Below, piece by piece: positions 35,032 to 43,809 of a stretch of DNA of 64,000 bases. Where the stretch lies: contig NZ_JAGGQP010000023.1 of assembly GCF_018613235.1 (NCBI RefSeq), forward strand, positions 124,001 to 188,000, given 5' to 3'. A model generated the notes under the pieces. It had not been told where the DNA came from. It worked only from the letters and a program-made list of their open reading frames with translations, and searched no databases. Origin of the DNA: Bacillus sp. ISL-41. GTDB lineage: Bacteria; Bacillota; Bacilli; Bacillales; Cytobacillaceae. The translations under genes and the position numbers were made by a program. Position 1 is the stretch's first letter; the number at the start of each line of letters is the position of its first letter.

Positions 35032-35246
35032 TGTAGCGGGGGTGACAGATCCTCTCAGCGGAGCAAAAAACTTCAAAAATATTATCCTTATACTAAAAAG
35101 GGATAGATGAGCATTCTCTTCTGTTGGAATCGGTAAGTTACATCATCCCCTTCCTCATGTTTATATTCATACTGGCATTTGGAAAGAAGCTTGCTTCCAA
35201 CAAAGTATTCCCGGAGCAAAATCAGATACATTCTATGTCATGTTCC

Positions 35247-35336
35247 ACCTTGGAAACGTGGGGAAGGTTCTTCCATTTCAGTGGATAGCATATTTTAACA
35301 ATTTATGAAACGCCAGAACCGTCCATGTGTTTCTCT
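35247..35336. repeat. REP-like pair left of the second paralog
   Basis: GGAAACGTGGGGAAGGTTCT with ATTTTAACAATTTATGAAAC and CCAGAACCGTCCATGTGTTT. The whole 80-base unit is repeated, with few changes, at 36221-36302, so a direct repeat of the unit brackets the gene. Confidence 0.75.
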
Positions 35337-35348
35337 AAACCGAGTGAA

Positions 35349-35460
35349 GCATCAATTCGAATCGTTCAGTCAGAAGAGAGAATTCATTTTAAAAAATAGT
35401 GATATCAACCTAAAAGCAGAGGGATTCAGTTTTTGAATCCACTGCTTCTTTTATTGCAGA
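35349..35460. repeat. Repeated hairpin module, copy 2 (empty-site version)
   Basis: Uninterrupted counterpart of 33062-33112 plus 33295-33361, with AAAAAATAG where the other copy carries the 9-bp duplicated target. It includes the AGCAGAGGGATTCA hairpin. Confidence 0.8.
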
Positions 35461-35512
35461 AAGAGTTGAAACCTTTATAGGAATTTTTCGTAAATCTATA
35501 GAGGTGACTTCA

Positions 35513-36217
35513 ATGATTGAATTAATATTGCTCTTTGTTCTGTTATTGCTTACAGCGATTGCTCGATATATCGTATTTGGTGCATTCGAGCCGCTGATGT
35601 TTGCGATAATTTTGCTGCTTCCAGTAGGCTCGCTTGCTATTTATAAGATCAGTAAAAGGTTTGCAGAAAAAGAGCGTGCTTATCAGCCGAAAAATATTGA
35701 AGGCTGGTCATTTTACAATATCCAAAAATCATTATCCATTCAGAAACCTCTTTTTAAAGGGCAAGTTCAAAGAGGATACGTAAAACGTTACTTTCAGCAA
35801 AAATGGAAATATATCTTTGGTGATCTGTTCGGTTTTAACTGGTACCTTTCATTAGAAATTAAAATTGACGATGATGTATACGATGTTCGATGGTATCGTG
35901 AAAAATGGTTCACTCAACAGGATCAATGGAGAATCGATAAAAATGGGAAAATCATCGGTAAAGCCCAAACGCAAGTTAATCTAAAAAATGCAATGAAATT
36001 AAATGAAGTGATTATGTATAGCTTCTTTGACACTACCTTTATGTCATCTGCCATGACAATCACATCCACCATTTCACTAACTGAAGACGAAGTGCTGCTC
36101 GGCACTATGAAACGCAACCATATCATTAGCAATGTACAGGTATTAGAATTACAGGAAGAAAAGTCGGAATATCTCCTCGCGTTGATTCTTCATTCCTATT
36201 TTTTCAAAAATAAATAA
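35513..36217 (+). CDS. Hypothetical membrane protein, paralog of the gene at 20170
   Basis: A 234-residue protein from ATG 35513 behind GAGGTGA. Two hydrophobic segments (about 2-20 and 25-45) precede a soluble domain sharing long identical blocks with the 20170 gene (FAEKERAYQPKNIEGWSFYN, GYVKRYFQQKW, MKRNHIISNVQVLEL, ILHSYFFKNK). The most divergent part is residues 155-190. Upstream codons from 35456 (AERVETF) still match the paralog in frame, but the frame then enters the hairpin module. The original N-terminus may have been cut by that insertion. Function unknown. Confidence 0.65.
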   Translation: MIELILLFVLLLLTAIARYIVFGAFEPLMFAIILLLPVGSLAIYKISKRFAEKERAYQPKNIEGWSFYNIQKSLSIQKPLFKGQVQRGYVKRYFQQKWKYIFGDLFGFNWYLSLEIKIDDDVYDVRWYREKWFTQQDQWRIDKNGKIIGKAQTQVNLKNAMKLNEVIMYSFFDTTFMSSAMTITSTISLTEDEVLLGTMKRNHIISNVQVLELQEEKSEYLLALILHSYFFKNK

Positions 36218-36220
36218 GGG

Positions 36221-36302
36221 GAAACGTGGGGACGGTTCTTCTGTTTCAGTAAATTACATATTTTAACAATTCATGAAATGCCAGAACCGTCCCTGTGTTT
36301 TT
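36221..36302. repeat. REP-like pair right of the second paralog
   Basis: GAAACGTGGGGACGGTTCTT with CTGTTTC, an ATATTTTAACAATTCATGAA spacer and CCAGAACCGTCCCTGTGTTT. It is the closest match to the 13524 palindrome core among spaced copies. Confidence 0.8.
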
Positions 36303-36853
36303 AAAGAACGAATCGACAATGAAATTAAAACATTGAAGCTTTCAAATCGTGTTTTTATAGATTATACGATGGGGGTAAACACTCTACTTTTATCGGAACG
36401 AAAAGAAGATGAAACTAAAATCCTCCTTCCAAAGGATATATACACATTCATTAAACATAACCCTAATGATTACTTAGAGGATTTCAAAGCACAATTGTTA
36501 AGTTTGAATTTTACGGTTCCGCAGATTGTGTCCTAGATATTAAAATAAAGATAACTAGGTCAGCAATAGAAGGAGAGGAAGATACCGATAGGATGTACTT
36601 GGCTGGTTGGAGAAAAGAGCATAGTATCTATATTCCTATAACTGTATTAAACCCTCATGGAAGTAGAGAATTGTTAAAATTGGAAGTAGAATATTCCACA
36701 TTGCTTCAAGAACGGATAAAATTTGTGAGTGATATGATTACAAGAAGTGAAAGTTATACTCTAAAAGAAAATGGACACGAACAAGTTATTTACGAGCGTG
36801 ACTTAATAAATGAGTACTACATTTTACCTGGAAATAAAGGAAGCAGTAATTAA
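36303..36853 (+). pseudogene. Frameshifted hypothetical gene
   Basis: Two open frames appear to be one gene. The first runs from inside the REP-like unit through FIDYTMGVNTLLL and KILLPKDIYTFIKHNPNDYL to LLSLNF, then ends at 36536. In another frame the sequence continues from the same point (about 36508) as YGSADCVLDIKIKITRSAIE to DRMYLAGWRKEHSIYIPITV and stops at 36853. A one-base indel in a TTTT run near 36508 explains it. The 5' end merges with the repeat, so it is probably also truncated. No family recognised. Confidence 0.55.
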
Positions 36854-36869
36854 GGTTATTTTAACAAAC

Positions 36870-37361
36870 ACAGTGAGAAGCATGGGGACGTTGAACTGCA
36901 CCCCAATTGTTAGACCCACCTAACAATTGGAGGTGTAGTTTTTTATTATTCAAACGAATAGCTAAATACTTTTCCACTTAGGCAATACATATTCAAAGAA
37001 GCAAACGTCCCTTTGCTTCTTTGAATACCTTGAGTCTAACTAGTCTGATGAATTTTATAAGTTTAAGAAGAAAAGATTCATCAGGTTATTGATACATGCG
37101 TAAAAGGGGAGAAAATTAAAAAGGACTTGTCACCATTTCAATAAATAGATTGGGGACAAGTTCTTTTTCATATAGAAGGGCATGGGTCAACTACACATCT
37201 TTTAATGGGATCCTCGAGAGGGACAAAAGGACTTCCCGTTAACATCCGAAATTTGTCGATTTTAAAGAGGTTGGCTGTTGTATAATGGTAAAAGGGTACA
37301 AACTTTTACAGGATATTACAAAATATGCAGATATGATGAGTTGAGTGGAGGGTTCTTCTTG
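36870..37361. other. Gap holding IS3-type end relic and repeat halves
   Basis: At 36870-36900 a GAGAAGCATGGGGACGTTGA repeat half joins CTGCACCCCAATTGTTAG, which pairs with CTAACAATTGGAGGTG before TTTTTT (36895-36945). That hairpin resembles the start of IS3-family elements in Bacillus. AAACGTCCCTTTGCTTC at 37004 is the inverted half. A TATAAT lies at 37281, a possible -10 for the following GTPase operon. Confidence 0.5.
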
Positions 37362-39818
37362 TTGAACACTGACGTACTTTATTTCCTTTCTCACTTGATT
37401 GTTACTGGTGAACAGGTTGAAGAGAGGCAATTAAGTATTTTTAAGGTTTTTTTAAATCAGTTGGATTTAACTGAAATAGGAAAAACAGAAATAGAGAAAA
37501 TCTTAACGAATGATGATAATAAATTAACTTTAAATGAAATAATCCAAAACCTTAAAGGGGCCAAAGACCTTCAGGAATTAGCTTTACAGGTTGGTGTAAC
37601 AATATCTTTAGTTACAGACCTATATGGCGAAGATGAAGAAGTATTTTTTGAAATGGCCAGGAAGTTATGGGGAATAAGTAAAGCAAAGTATAAAGAATTT
37701 GAAAGAGCGGCTGAAGAGCTTATCTCAGAGTCCGCGGACCAATGCGGAATAATAAAGGCTCATGTAAGCTTGTCACATCCTTGGTTCGCAATTTTGATGG
37801 AGGTTATCAATAATCAGGACCAAATGCAGATGGCACTGGATAAACAAATTTTATTTAGTGAATCTGAGTATAAGAAAGCAATTGAATATTGTAAGGGAAT
37901 TGCTAAAGAGGATTATGATTATGCATCCCCTATTCTTAATGAACATCGTATGGTCCTCGAAGAGATATCTTCTTATATTAAGAAGATATTAGAAAAAATA
38001 GATGATCAAAAAAATGATATTTTAAGTGTGAAAGACTCAATAAGAGATATGGAGCAACAAATTAATCAATTAGTTGAAGGACAATTAGAGGAAGTAGCCA
38101 AAACTATGCAAAAAAAGAGAAAGGCTATGGACCATTTCACGATTTCCTTCATGGGTAAGACTAAGGCTGGGAAGAGTACCCTGCACTCCATCATTACGGG
38201 TAGAGGGAAAATGGAAATTGGTGAAGGTAAACAACGGACAACACGTTACAATAGAATATACACATGGAACAACATTCGAATCATAGATACGCCTGGTATT
38301 GGTGCTCCGGGAGGGAGAAGCGATGAGGAGATTGCTGAAAGTATTATTGATGAAAGTGATTTAATTTGCTATCTCGTGAAAAATGATAGTGTACAATCTG
38401 CTGAGTTTAACTTTTTAAAAGCGATTAAAGAGAAAAATAAACCCATAATCATCCTTTTAAATGTAAAAGAAAATCTTGACCAACCTGCGAAATTAAAGAG
38501 ATTTCTACATAATCCAGAGCATATTTATGAAAGAAAGGATTCGAAGTCGCTGGAAGGACATATAAATAGGATCCGGCGGTATGCAGAAGCGCATTATCCA
38601 AACAATGAGTTTGCTATCATTCCGGTTCAATTATATGCAGCCATTCTCTCAAAAGACGAATCCTTCAATGAGCTAGAACGAAAAATATTATATGAAGGCA
38701 GTCATATAGAGTATTTTTTTAATGCTATACGCTTATCAATCATCAAGGAGGGCCATATTCGGCGCAGCCAAACAATCCTGGATGGCCTTATCTATCCGGT
38801 ACACTCCTCTTATAAAGTGCTTAACGAGCATCTCAAGGCTTTTAACACTTTGTCGAGCAAACTAAAAACGTTACAAGAAAGCAATAGTAAGAAGCTTCAA
38901 GAAATCAGGGAAACCTATCAAAATCGAATTGGACAAACAATAGAAAAAGAGTTTGGGAAGTTGGAGGATAAAATTAGCTCCTTTGCAACAAACCATTACC
39001 ATATGAAAAAAAGTGAGTTAGAAAAAGAATGGAGCAAACTGGTAAAGTCCATTGGGATTGAAAGAAGTTTAAAGTCAAATATAGAAGAGGTATTTTCTAG
39101 ATATATAGCAGATATTGAGCAATATTTGAAAGAAATGGTTGAAGACCTCTCCTTCACGAGCGAAAGGAGCGTCAAAGGTATAGATGTGAAAATGCCAAAC
39201 TTATTTGATACCAAACGCTTTTTTGCTTATCTAGCTGGTGCTGGATCTATTCTAATGGCAATAGCGCCGTTTTTAACTTTATCAGGACCAATTGGATGGG
39301 CCGGATTCGCTATATTTGCTATAGGAACAGGATTATCCTTCTTGTTTAAATCCAAAAAAACAAAGATTAAAGAAGCGATAGATAATTTAACTAAGGGGTT
39401 GGAGGAAAGTGTAAAAAAACAGAAGCGAGAAGTCAAACAAGATACCCTTTTACAATTCAGTAAATCGCATAACCAACTTTCACATAATATCGAAGAATAT
39501 CAAAATTCTTTGATATCGGCACTGGATAAGACGATTGCCATCTTATCCGGATCGCAGGGACTGATCCAACAGCAGGAAATGAAATTAAATAAAGCATTTG
39601 GTTATAGACTGCTGAATGCTCATTTACCTCGCAATAAAATCCACTTTAAACTAAATGATGATTTAATCAATGAGGAGGTCATGGGAGTGGATAGAGACTT
39701 TGGGAAAAACATGACAATTAGGACCTCTTCTATTTTAGATGAGGAAATTCAACAAGCATTGAGCCAAACAATCCAGGAGCAAATAGTGATAGTGCCTAAT
39801 TATATCAAGAAAGGGTGA
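37362..39818 (+). CDS. leoBC: Dynamin-like GTPase, Eleos LeoBC-type
   Basis: An 818-residue GTPase. TTG 37362 is chosen from GGAGGG nine bases upstream; the longer frame lacks a site. The first 240 residues are a helical region, partly resembling tellurite/TerB-like helical domains (LTGEQVEERQ type). The G domain has P-loop GKTKAGKS (265-272), a T-rich switch (QRTTRYNR), DTPG (309-312) and LNVKEN as G4. Coiled coil follows, then two hydrophobic segments (about 619-660, RFFAYLAGAGSILMAIAPFL) that could insert in membrane like a paddle, then more coiled coil. It precedes the LeoA gene by seven bases. The pair matches the Eleos anti-phage system. Confidence 0.8.
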   Translation: MNTDVLYFLSHLIVTGEQVEERQLSIFKVFLNQLDLTEIGKTEIEKILTNDDNKLTLNEIIQNLKGAKDLQELALQVGVTISLVTDLYGEDEEVFFEMARKLWGISKAKYKEFERAAEELISESADQCGIIKAHVSLSHPWFAILMEVINNQDQMQMALDKQILFSESEYKKAIEYCKGIAKEDYDYASPILNEHRMVLEEISSYIKKILEKIDDQKNDILSVKDSIRDMEQQINQLVEGQLEEVAKTMQKKRKAMDHFTISFMGKTKAGKSTLHSIITGRGKMEIGEGKQRTTRYNRIYTWNNIRIIDTPGIGAPGGRSDEEIAESIIDESDLICYLVKNDSVQSAEFNFLKAIKEKNKPIIILLNVKENLDQPAKLKRFLHNPEHIYERKDSKSLEGHINRIRRYAEAHYPNNEFAIIPVQLYAAILSKDESFNELERKILYEGSHIEYFFNAIRLSIIKEGHIRRSQTILDGLIYPVHSSYKVLNEHLKAFNTLSSKLKTLQESNSKKLQEIRETYQNRIGQTIEKEFGKLEDKISSFATNHYHMKKSELEKEWSKLVKSIGIERSLKSNIEEVFSRYIADIEQYLKEMVEDLSFTSERSVKGIDVKMPNLFDTKRFFAYLAGAGSILMAIAPFLTLSGPIGWAGFAIFAIGTGLSFLFKSKKTKIKEAIDNLTKGLEESVKKQKREVKQDTLLQFSKSHNQLSHNIEEYQNSLISALDKTIAILSGSQGLIQQQEMKLNKAFGYRLLNAHLPRNKIHFKLNDDLINEEVMGVDRDFGKNMTIRTSSILDEEIQQALSQTIQEQIVIVPNYIKKG

Positions 39819-39825
39819 TTGATTT

Positions 39826-41541
39826 ATGGATACAAATTATTCATTGTTAATTGAAGATGTAGGCCAAAATTTTACGCAACTATCCAAGAACACTATTGAT
39901 CTATTAAAAGAAAGTGGCGGCCCCTATGAAAAGTATGCTGATAAATTGGAAAGCGTTCTTGCTGAAGTGGAAGAAAATTCATTATTAAAGATCGCCTTAG
40001 TCGGCCAATATAGCGCTGGGAAATCATCGATCATCTCAGCATTGACAGGAAATAAAGAGATTAAGATAGATGCAGATATCGCGACAGATATCCCGCAAGA
40101 TTATTATTGGAACGGTGTTATACTTACAGACACACCTGGGCTATATACTGAAAGAAAAGACCATGATGCAAAGACATATGAAGCGATCAAATCATCAGAT
40201 TTATTGCTTTATGTTTTAACTAGCGATTTATTTGATGATATTGTATTAGACAATTTCATCAAACTGGCTTTTGAAGAGGCTTACAGGAATAAGATGATGT
40301 TAGTTGTAAATAAGATGTCCCTTGAACGTGGCGATTTTGATGTATTAAGAAAAAATTATATTGAGACTTTGGAAAATTCTCTTCAGCCTCACACTCTCGA
40401 GGAATTCAAACCTGTCTTTATAGATGCAGCAGATTATATTGAAGGTATTGAAGATGATTTTGAAGATTTAATTGAAACAAGCCATTTTGATGATTTGAAT
40501 ACGGCCATTAATCAATTTGTTTATGAAAAAGGGTTATTAGGGAAAATGGATACTCCGATTAGACAGGCGATATCTGAAATAGGAAAAGCCTTAACCGAAA
40601 ATGACACGGAGGGATCCAAGGAATTCTTCTTACTCCTTGAACGAATTGAAAATAGAGTAAAGCAAAGCATTGAAAAGTCACAAAACAACCTTAATTTCAT
40701 TACGAGTGACTTGCGTTCCGACATTGTCTCTCTAGGAAATCAATTGACATCAATGATTGGTGCAGAAAAAGTAGATTTTGAAGGGGAACAAAAAATAATC
40801 GAGGCGAAATTAAAAAAGAGGATAGAAGAGGCAAATAATGAATTAGAGGAAATGCTTAAGAACGAAAGGGATGAATTAACAAAACAAATACAAGATATAT
40901 TAGCAAGTGATTTAGCTGACTCTTTTTTTGCAAGTGTAGACATTGGATCTGAGCATATTAAAGCAGGTAACGTTAATATAAAAGATTTTTCTAACCTTCA
41001 TAAAAACTTTAAAGCTATCAATACAGTTGTAGAAAAAGCTACAGGCGGCATATTAAGGCTATCCACTAAAGGAGCTAGTGGCTTTGTGAAATCAACTGCC
41101 GTAAGTGGAACGGAACTTCATAAAGGTATTTATCAAGTAGGAAAGTTTTTTGGTCATTCCTTTAAGCCTTGGCAAGCTGTAAACGCAGCAAAATTTCTAA
41201 CGAATGTAGCTAAAGTAGCGGGTCCAATCCTCGCAGTAGCAGGAGTATTATTAGAAATTACAGGACATGTAAAAGAAGAACAAAATCTTGGAAAAGTTTT
41301 GCAAGCAAAAAACGAATGTTCTAGTTCATTTGTATCATTGGCTAAATCAACCCAGGAACAATTTCAGAAACAATTCGATGAATACAAGAATAATACCTAC
41401 AATTCAGTATTAGAAGAAATATCGAATCAACGGAAAGAAGCAACATTACAAAACCAGAATGTTTCTTCAATAAATCAGAAGCTTCAAGCCAATTTAAACC
41501 AATTTGAAGTACTGATCGAGAGGTTGGGAAGTTCAAACTAA
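39826..41541 (+). CDS. leoA: Dynamin-like GTPase, Eleos LeoA-type
   Basis: A 571-residue dynamin-family GTPase. P-loop GQYSAGKSS (60-68), switch threonine region IATDIPQ, DTPG (102-105) and NKMS (162-165) as G4 define the G domain. Residues about 250-375 form helical stalk and coiled coil. A glycine/alanine-rich amphipathic stretch (KFLTNVAKVAGPILAVAGVL, about 463-485) may contact membrane. Length and features agree with LeoA, described as a bacterial dynamin in E. coli and as half of Eleos in Bacillus. It forms an operon with the preceding gene. It should act as a membrane-remodelling or abortive-infection effector. Confidence 0.82.
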   Translation: MDTNYSLLIEDVGQNFTQLSKNTIDLLKESGGPYEKYADKLESVLAEVEENSLLKIALVGQYSAGKSSIISALTGNKEIKIDADIATDIPQDYYWNGVILTDTPGLYTERKDHDAKTYEAIKSSDLLLYVLTSDLFDDIVLDNFIKLAFEEAYRNKMMLVVNKMSLERGDFDVLRKNYIETLENSLQPHTLEEFKPVFIDAADYIEGIEDDFEDLIETSHFDDLNTAINQFVYEKGLLGKMDTPIRQAISEIGKALTENDTEGSKEFFLLLERIENRVKQSIEKSQNNLNFITSDLRSDIVSLGNQLTSMIGAEKVDFEGEQKIIEAKLKKRIEEANNELEEMLKNERDELTKQIQDILASDLADSFFASVDIGSEHIKAGNVNIKDFSNLHKNFKAINTVVEKATGGILRLSTKGASGFVKSTAVSGTELHKGIYQVGKFFGHSFKPWQAVNAAKFLTNVAKVAGPILAVAGVLLEITGHVKEEQNLGKVLQAKNECSSSFVSLAKSTQEQFQKQFDEYKNNTYNSVLEEISNQRKEATLQNQNVSSINQKLQANLNQFEVLIERLGSSN

Positions 41542-41550
41542 TGTAAAAGT

Positions 41551-41669
41551 GTCTCGGAAGATATCACGATATTTAAATCAGTTGGGGCGGCTCATTTGAT
41601 TTAGCTGTGGCTAAGGGAGTTTTTGAGAAGGCAAAGAGTATCAATGAAGGTGAAGAGATCAATCTATAA
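41551..41669 (+). pseudogene. 3' remnant of an ornithine cyclodeaminase gene
   Basis: Directly after leoA one frame reads SEDITIFKSVGAAH, then hits a stop. One base away the next frame reads FDLAVAKGVFEKAKSI to EGEEINL and stops at 41669. Joined by restoring one T in CATTTGATT, this is the conserved C-terminal end of ornithine cyclodeaminase/mu-crystallin family proteins (ITxFKSVGAAxxDLAVA). Only about 38 codons remain. It shows that the defence module replaced or interrupted an older gene here. Confidence 0.75.
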
Positions 41670-41715
41670 GACTACCAAAGTAGAATCGACATCCTCTGTA
41701 CATGTGATTTATTGG

Positions 41716-41762
41716 GATGGCCGGACTGTGGAGATAAGCAATTTGCTTGTCTCTTTTTTTAT
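41716..41762 (+). terminator. Terminator of the lost ornithine cyclodeaminase gene
   Basis: GAGATAAGC and GCTTGTCTC pair with one G-T pair around AATTT, followed by TTTTTTTATC. Nearly the same hairpin and lead-in (GGCCGAC) occurs at 24091-24133. Confidence 0.7.
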
Positions 41763-41855
41763 CTGGATGAAAAAAGTCTCCACTCCTACTTAAGGGGATA
41801 CGAGAATTTCCCCTGTTGCTCCCTATAAAAATATCCACAACTTGGCTTTTAAATC

Positions 41856-41870
41856 TACTAGTTACTAGTA
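41856..41870. promoter_or_regulatory. Palindrome upstream of zorA
   Basis: TACTAGT-T-ACTAGTA is a perfect 7-bp inverted repeat just before a GATAAAAT -10-like stretch (41880). It lies where a repressor of the Zorya operon could bind. Confidence 0.4.
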
Positions 41871-41919
41871 ATTGGGAATGATAAAATAGATAAATAGGTA
41901 GATCTGTAGGGGGTATAGT

Positions 41920-43809
41920 ATGTTTGCTCTATTTGAGAGTATTTATAACTGGATTAATAATATAGGATTAAATAGTTTTACAAGTGGGTTTCTTTTCTTT
42001 CAAGTTGCTTTTTTCGTAATGTATTTATTATTGCATTATTATATGGAAAAAGAAAATATCAAAGCGATGAAATACATTAGAACTGAATTAAATAATCTGG
42101 ATTCTTCTTTGAATATCAAAGAACTAAATAAGGAAATAAATAAGATCTTTGGAAAGTTAAAAGAAAACAATCCTTATCGAATGCAGTGGGAGCGTTATTT
42201 CAGTCGAGTGAGAAAAGAAAACTCGATTGATGAGAAAATTCGAGTAGAACCATTCTTCGGATATGATGTAATGCACGATACTCTTGGTAAAAGAAACATT
42301 TTAGATAACGGTAGTGGAATTCATGTTTCACTAGGGGTACTCGGAACCTTTATTGGATTGGCAATTGGGCTTTCTGGTTTAAATATGGCTGACCCTGATC
42401 TATTAAGAGAAGGGGTTTCGGGACTAATAGGTGGAATGAAGACAGCTTTTTACACATCTGTTTTAGGGGTAGTTTTTTCAATTCTATGGATATTTATAGA
42501 TAGTCTAATAACTCGTCAAAGAAATAAAGATATTGAGTGGCATATCAATAAGCTTCATTATTTCCTCAATGCTGACGACGAAGAAATTTTCTTGAATCGC
42601 CTGGAGAAGATTCAACAGCATCAGACTGAACAAATGAAAACGTTATTAACCGATGCTTTGGAAAAAGCGATGGTACCTTTTGTCCAAACTATTGAAAAAG
42701 GGAATCAAGAAATTACACATCAAATGAAAGAGCAAAATGAAACATCGCTTGAGCATCTGCATCTTATGAAAAATCAAAGTGAGGACATGGCTAACCGAAT
42801 TATGGATGGAGTAAGTGAGTCAATGAATGAATCGATTCATGAGTTCTCTCAAGTACTTCGTTTAGCTCAAGAAAATCAGGATCGAATGAATTCATTATTA
42901 GAAAATACAGTAGAACAATTTAATCAAGCTGCCGAATCAAATTCAAACATGATCCATAAAACAGAAAACATGGTTTCCACATTTACTAATCTTTCAGAAC
43001 AAATGGACGAAACACAGCGTAATTATTCATCTGCTCAAGAAAACTTATTAAATGCTATAAATGACATAGGAAATATCCAATCAATGATGGTTGAACATAC
43101 AGCAACACAAAAGGAAATGATTTCTCATCAGCAGAGCTTTATGTCTAAATCAGACGAGTTGGTGAATCAGTTCGTGGCCTTTGGAGACCGCATGGCAGAA
43201 GTTCAAAATTCTATGATTGAGACTTTAGTTGAAAAAACCGACATGGTTTCAAAGCGTTTCGAAGAATTATCGAACGAGCTTGTCGAAGCCTCCAATAATC
43301 AAAAAGAAGCTTCCAGAGATTCAGCTGATTTTATGGAGAGAGCAAAAGTTGCAATTGCCGAGCTTGTTCCGTTGAGCGAATCTCTAACGACTACAATCAA
43401 TGGTTTAAGTGAATTAGCTGAATCAATCGTGGAAATGAAGGATATGCAAGAAGAAATGATTCCAAAGCTGGACTCTTGGAATACAGCATTAGTTGAAGAT
43501 ATGCGTAGATTTATGACAGTAACTTCTGATCACTTAAATGGAGTGACACAGCAAACAAGATACTCAAGAGAACAGTGGGAATCTGCTGCCAAGCACTTTG
43601 AATCCATCAAAGATGAGCTTAATTCTACCATGATCAGCTTTAAAGATAATATGAATCAAGGTGTCAGCGAAACTTTTAAACTATTTGATGAAGAATTACG
43701 TGAGGCGGTTGTTCATTTCAAATTAATGGGTGAACAATACAAAAACTCAGTAGAACATTTAACAGAGTATGTCAATCAGATTGAAGAGAAGGTTGAGCAA
43801 GGCGTATGA
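41920..43809 (+). CDS. zorA: Zorya anti-phage protein ZorA (MotA/ExbB-like channel with long coiled-coil tail)
   Basis: A 629-residue inner membrane protein behind AGGGGGT. Hydrophobic helices lie at about 21-42, 133-154 and 173-197. The last two carry the MotA/TolQ/ExbB proton-channel signature (GVLGTFIGLAIGLSG and KTAFYTSVLGVVFSILW). From residue 210 to the end it is almost all coiled coil, the long cytoplasmic tail known from ZorA5B2 motors. With ZorB it should form a proton-driven motor that senses phage entry and recruits effectors. The stop overlaps the zorB start by four bases. Confidence 0.93.
   Translation: MFALFESIYNWINNIGLNSFTSGFLFFQVAFFVMYLLLHYYMEKENIKAMKYIRTELNNLDSSLNIKELNKEINKIFGKLKENNPYRMQWERYFSRVRKENSIDEKIRVEPFFGYDVMHDTLGKRNILDNGSGIHVSLGVLGTFIGLAIGLSGLNMADPDLLREGVSGLIGGMKTAFYTSVLGVVFSILWIFIDSLITRQRNKDIEWHINKLHYFLNADDEEIFLNRLEKIQQHQTEQMKTLLTDALEKAMVPFVQTIEKGNQEITHQMKEQNETSLEHLHLMKNQSEDMANRIMDGVSESMNESIHEFSQVLRLAQENQDRMNSLLENTVEQFNQAAESNSNMIHKTENMVSTFTNLSEQMDETQRNYSSAQENLLNAINDIGNIQSMMVEHTATQKEMISHQQSFMSKSDELVNQFVAFGDRMAEVQNSMIETLVEKTDMVSKRFEELSNELVEASNNQKEASRDSADFMERAKVAIAELVPLSESLTTTINGLSELAESIVEMKDMQEEMIPKLDSWNTALVEDMRRFMTVTSDHLNGVTQQTRYSREQWESAAKHFESIKDELNSTMISFKDNMNQGVSETFKLFDEELREAVVHFKLMGEQYKNSVEHLTEYVNQIEEKVEQGV

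Larger units (their letters stand above)
35032..35512. other. Gap with REP-like pair and hairpin module
   Basis: Contains the REP-like pair at 35247-35336 and the second copy of the hairpin module at 35349-35460, which runs straight into the conserved upstream codons of the 35513 gene. The first 200 bases show nothing. Confidence 0.5.

Noticed and set aside
37278-37361. The longer start of LeoBC at TTG 37278
   Set aside because: It overlaps a likely -10 box and has no ribosome site, while GGAGGG precedes TTG 37362 at good spacing.
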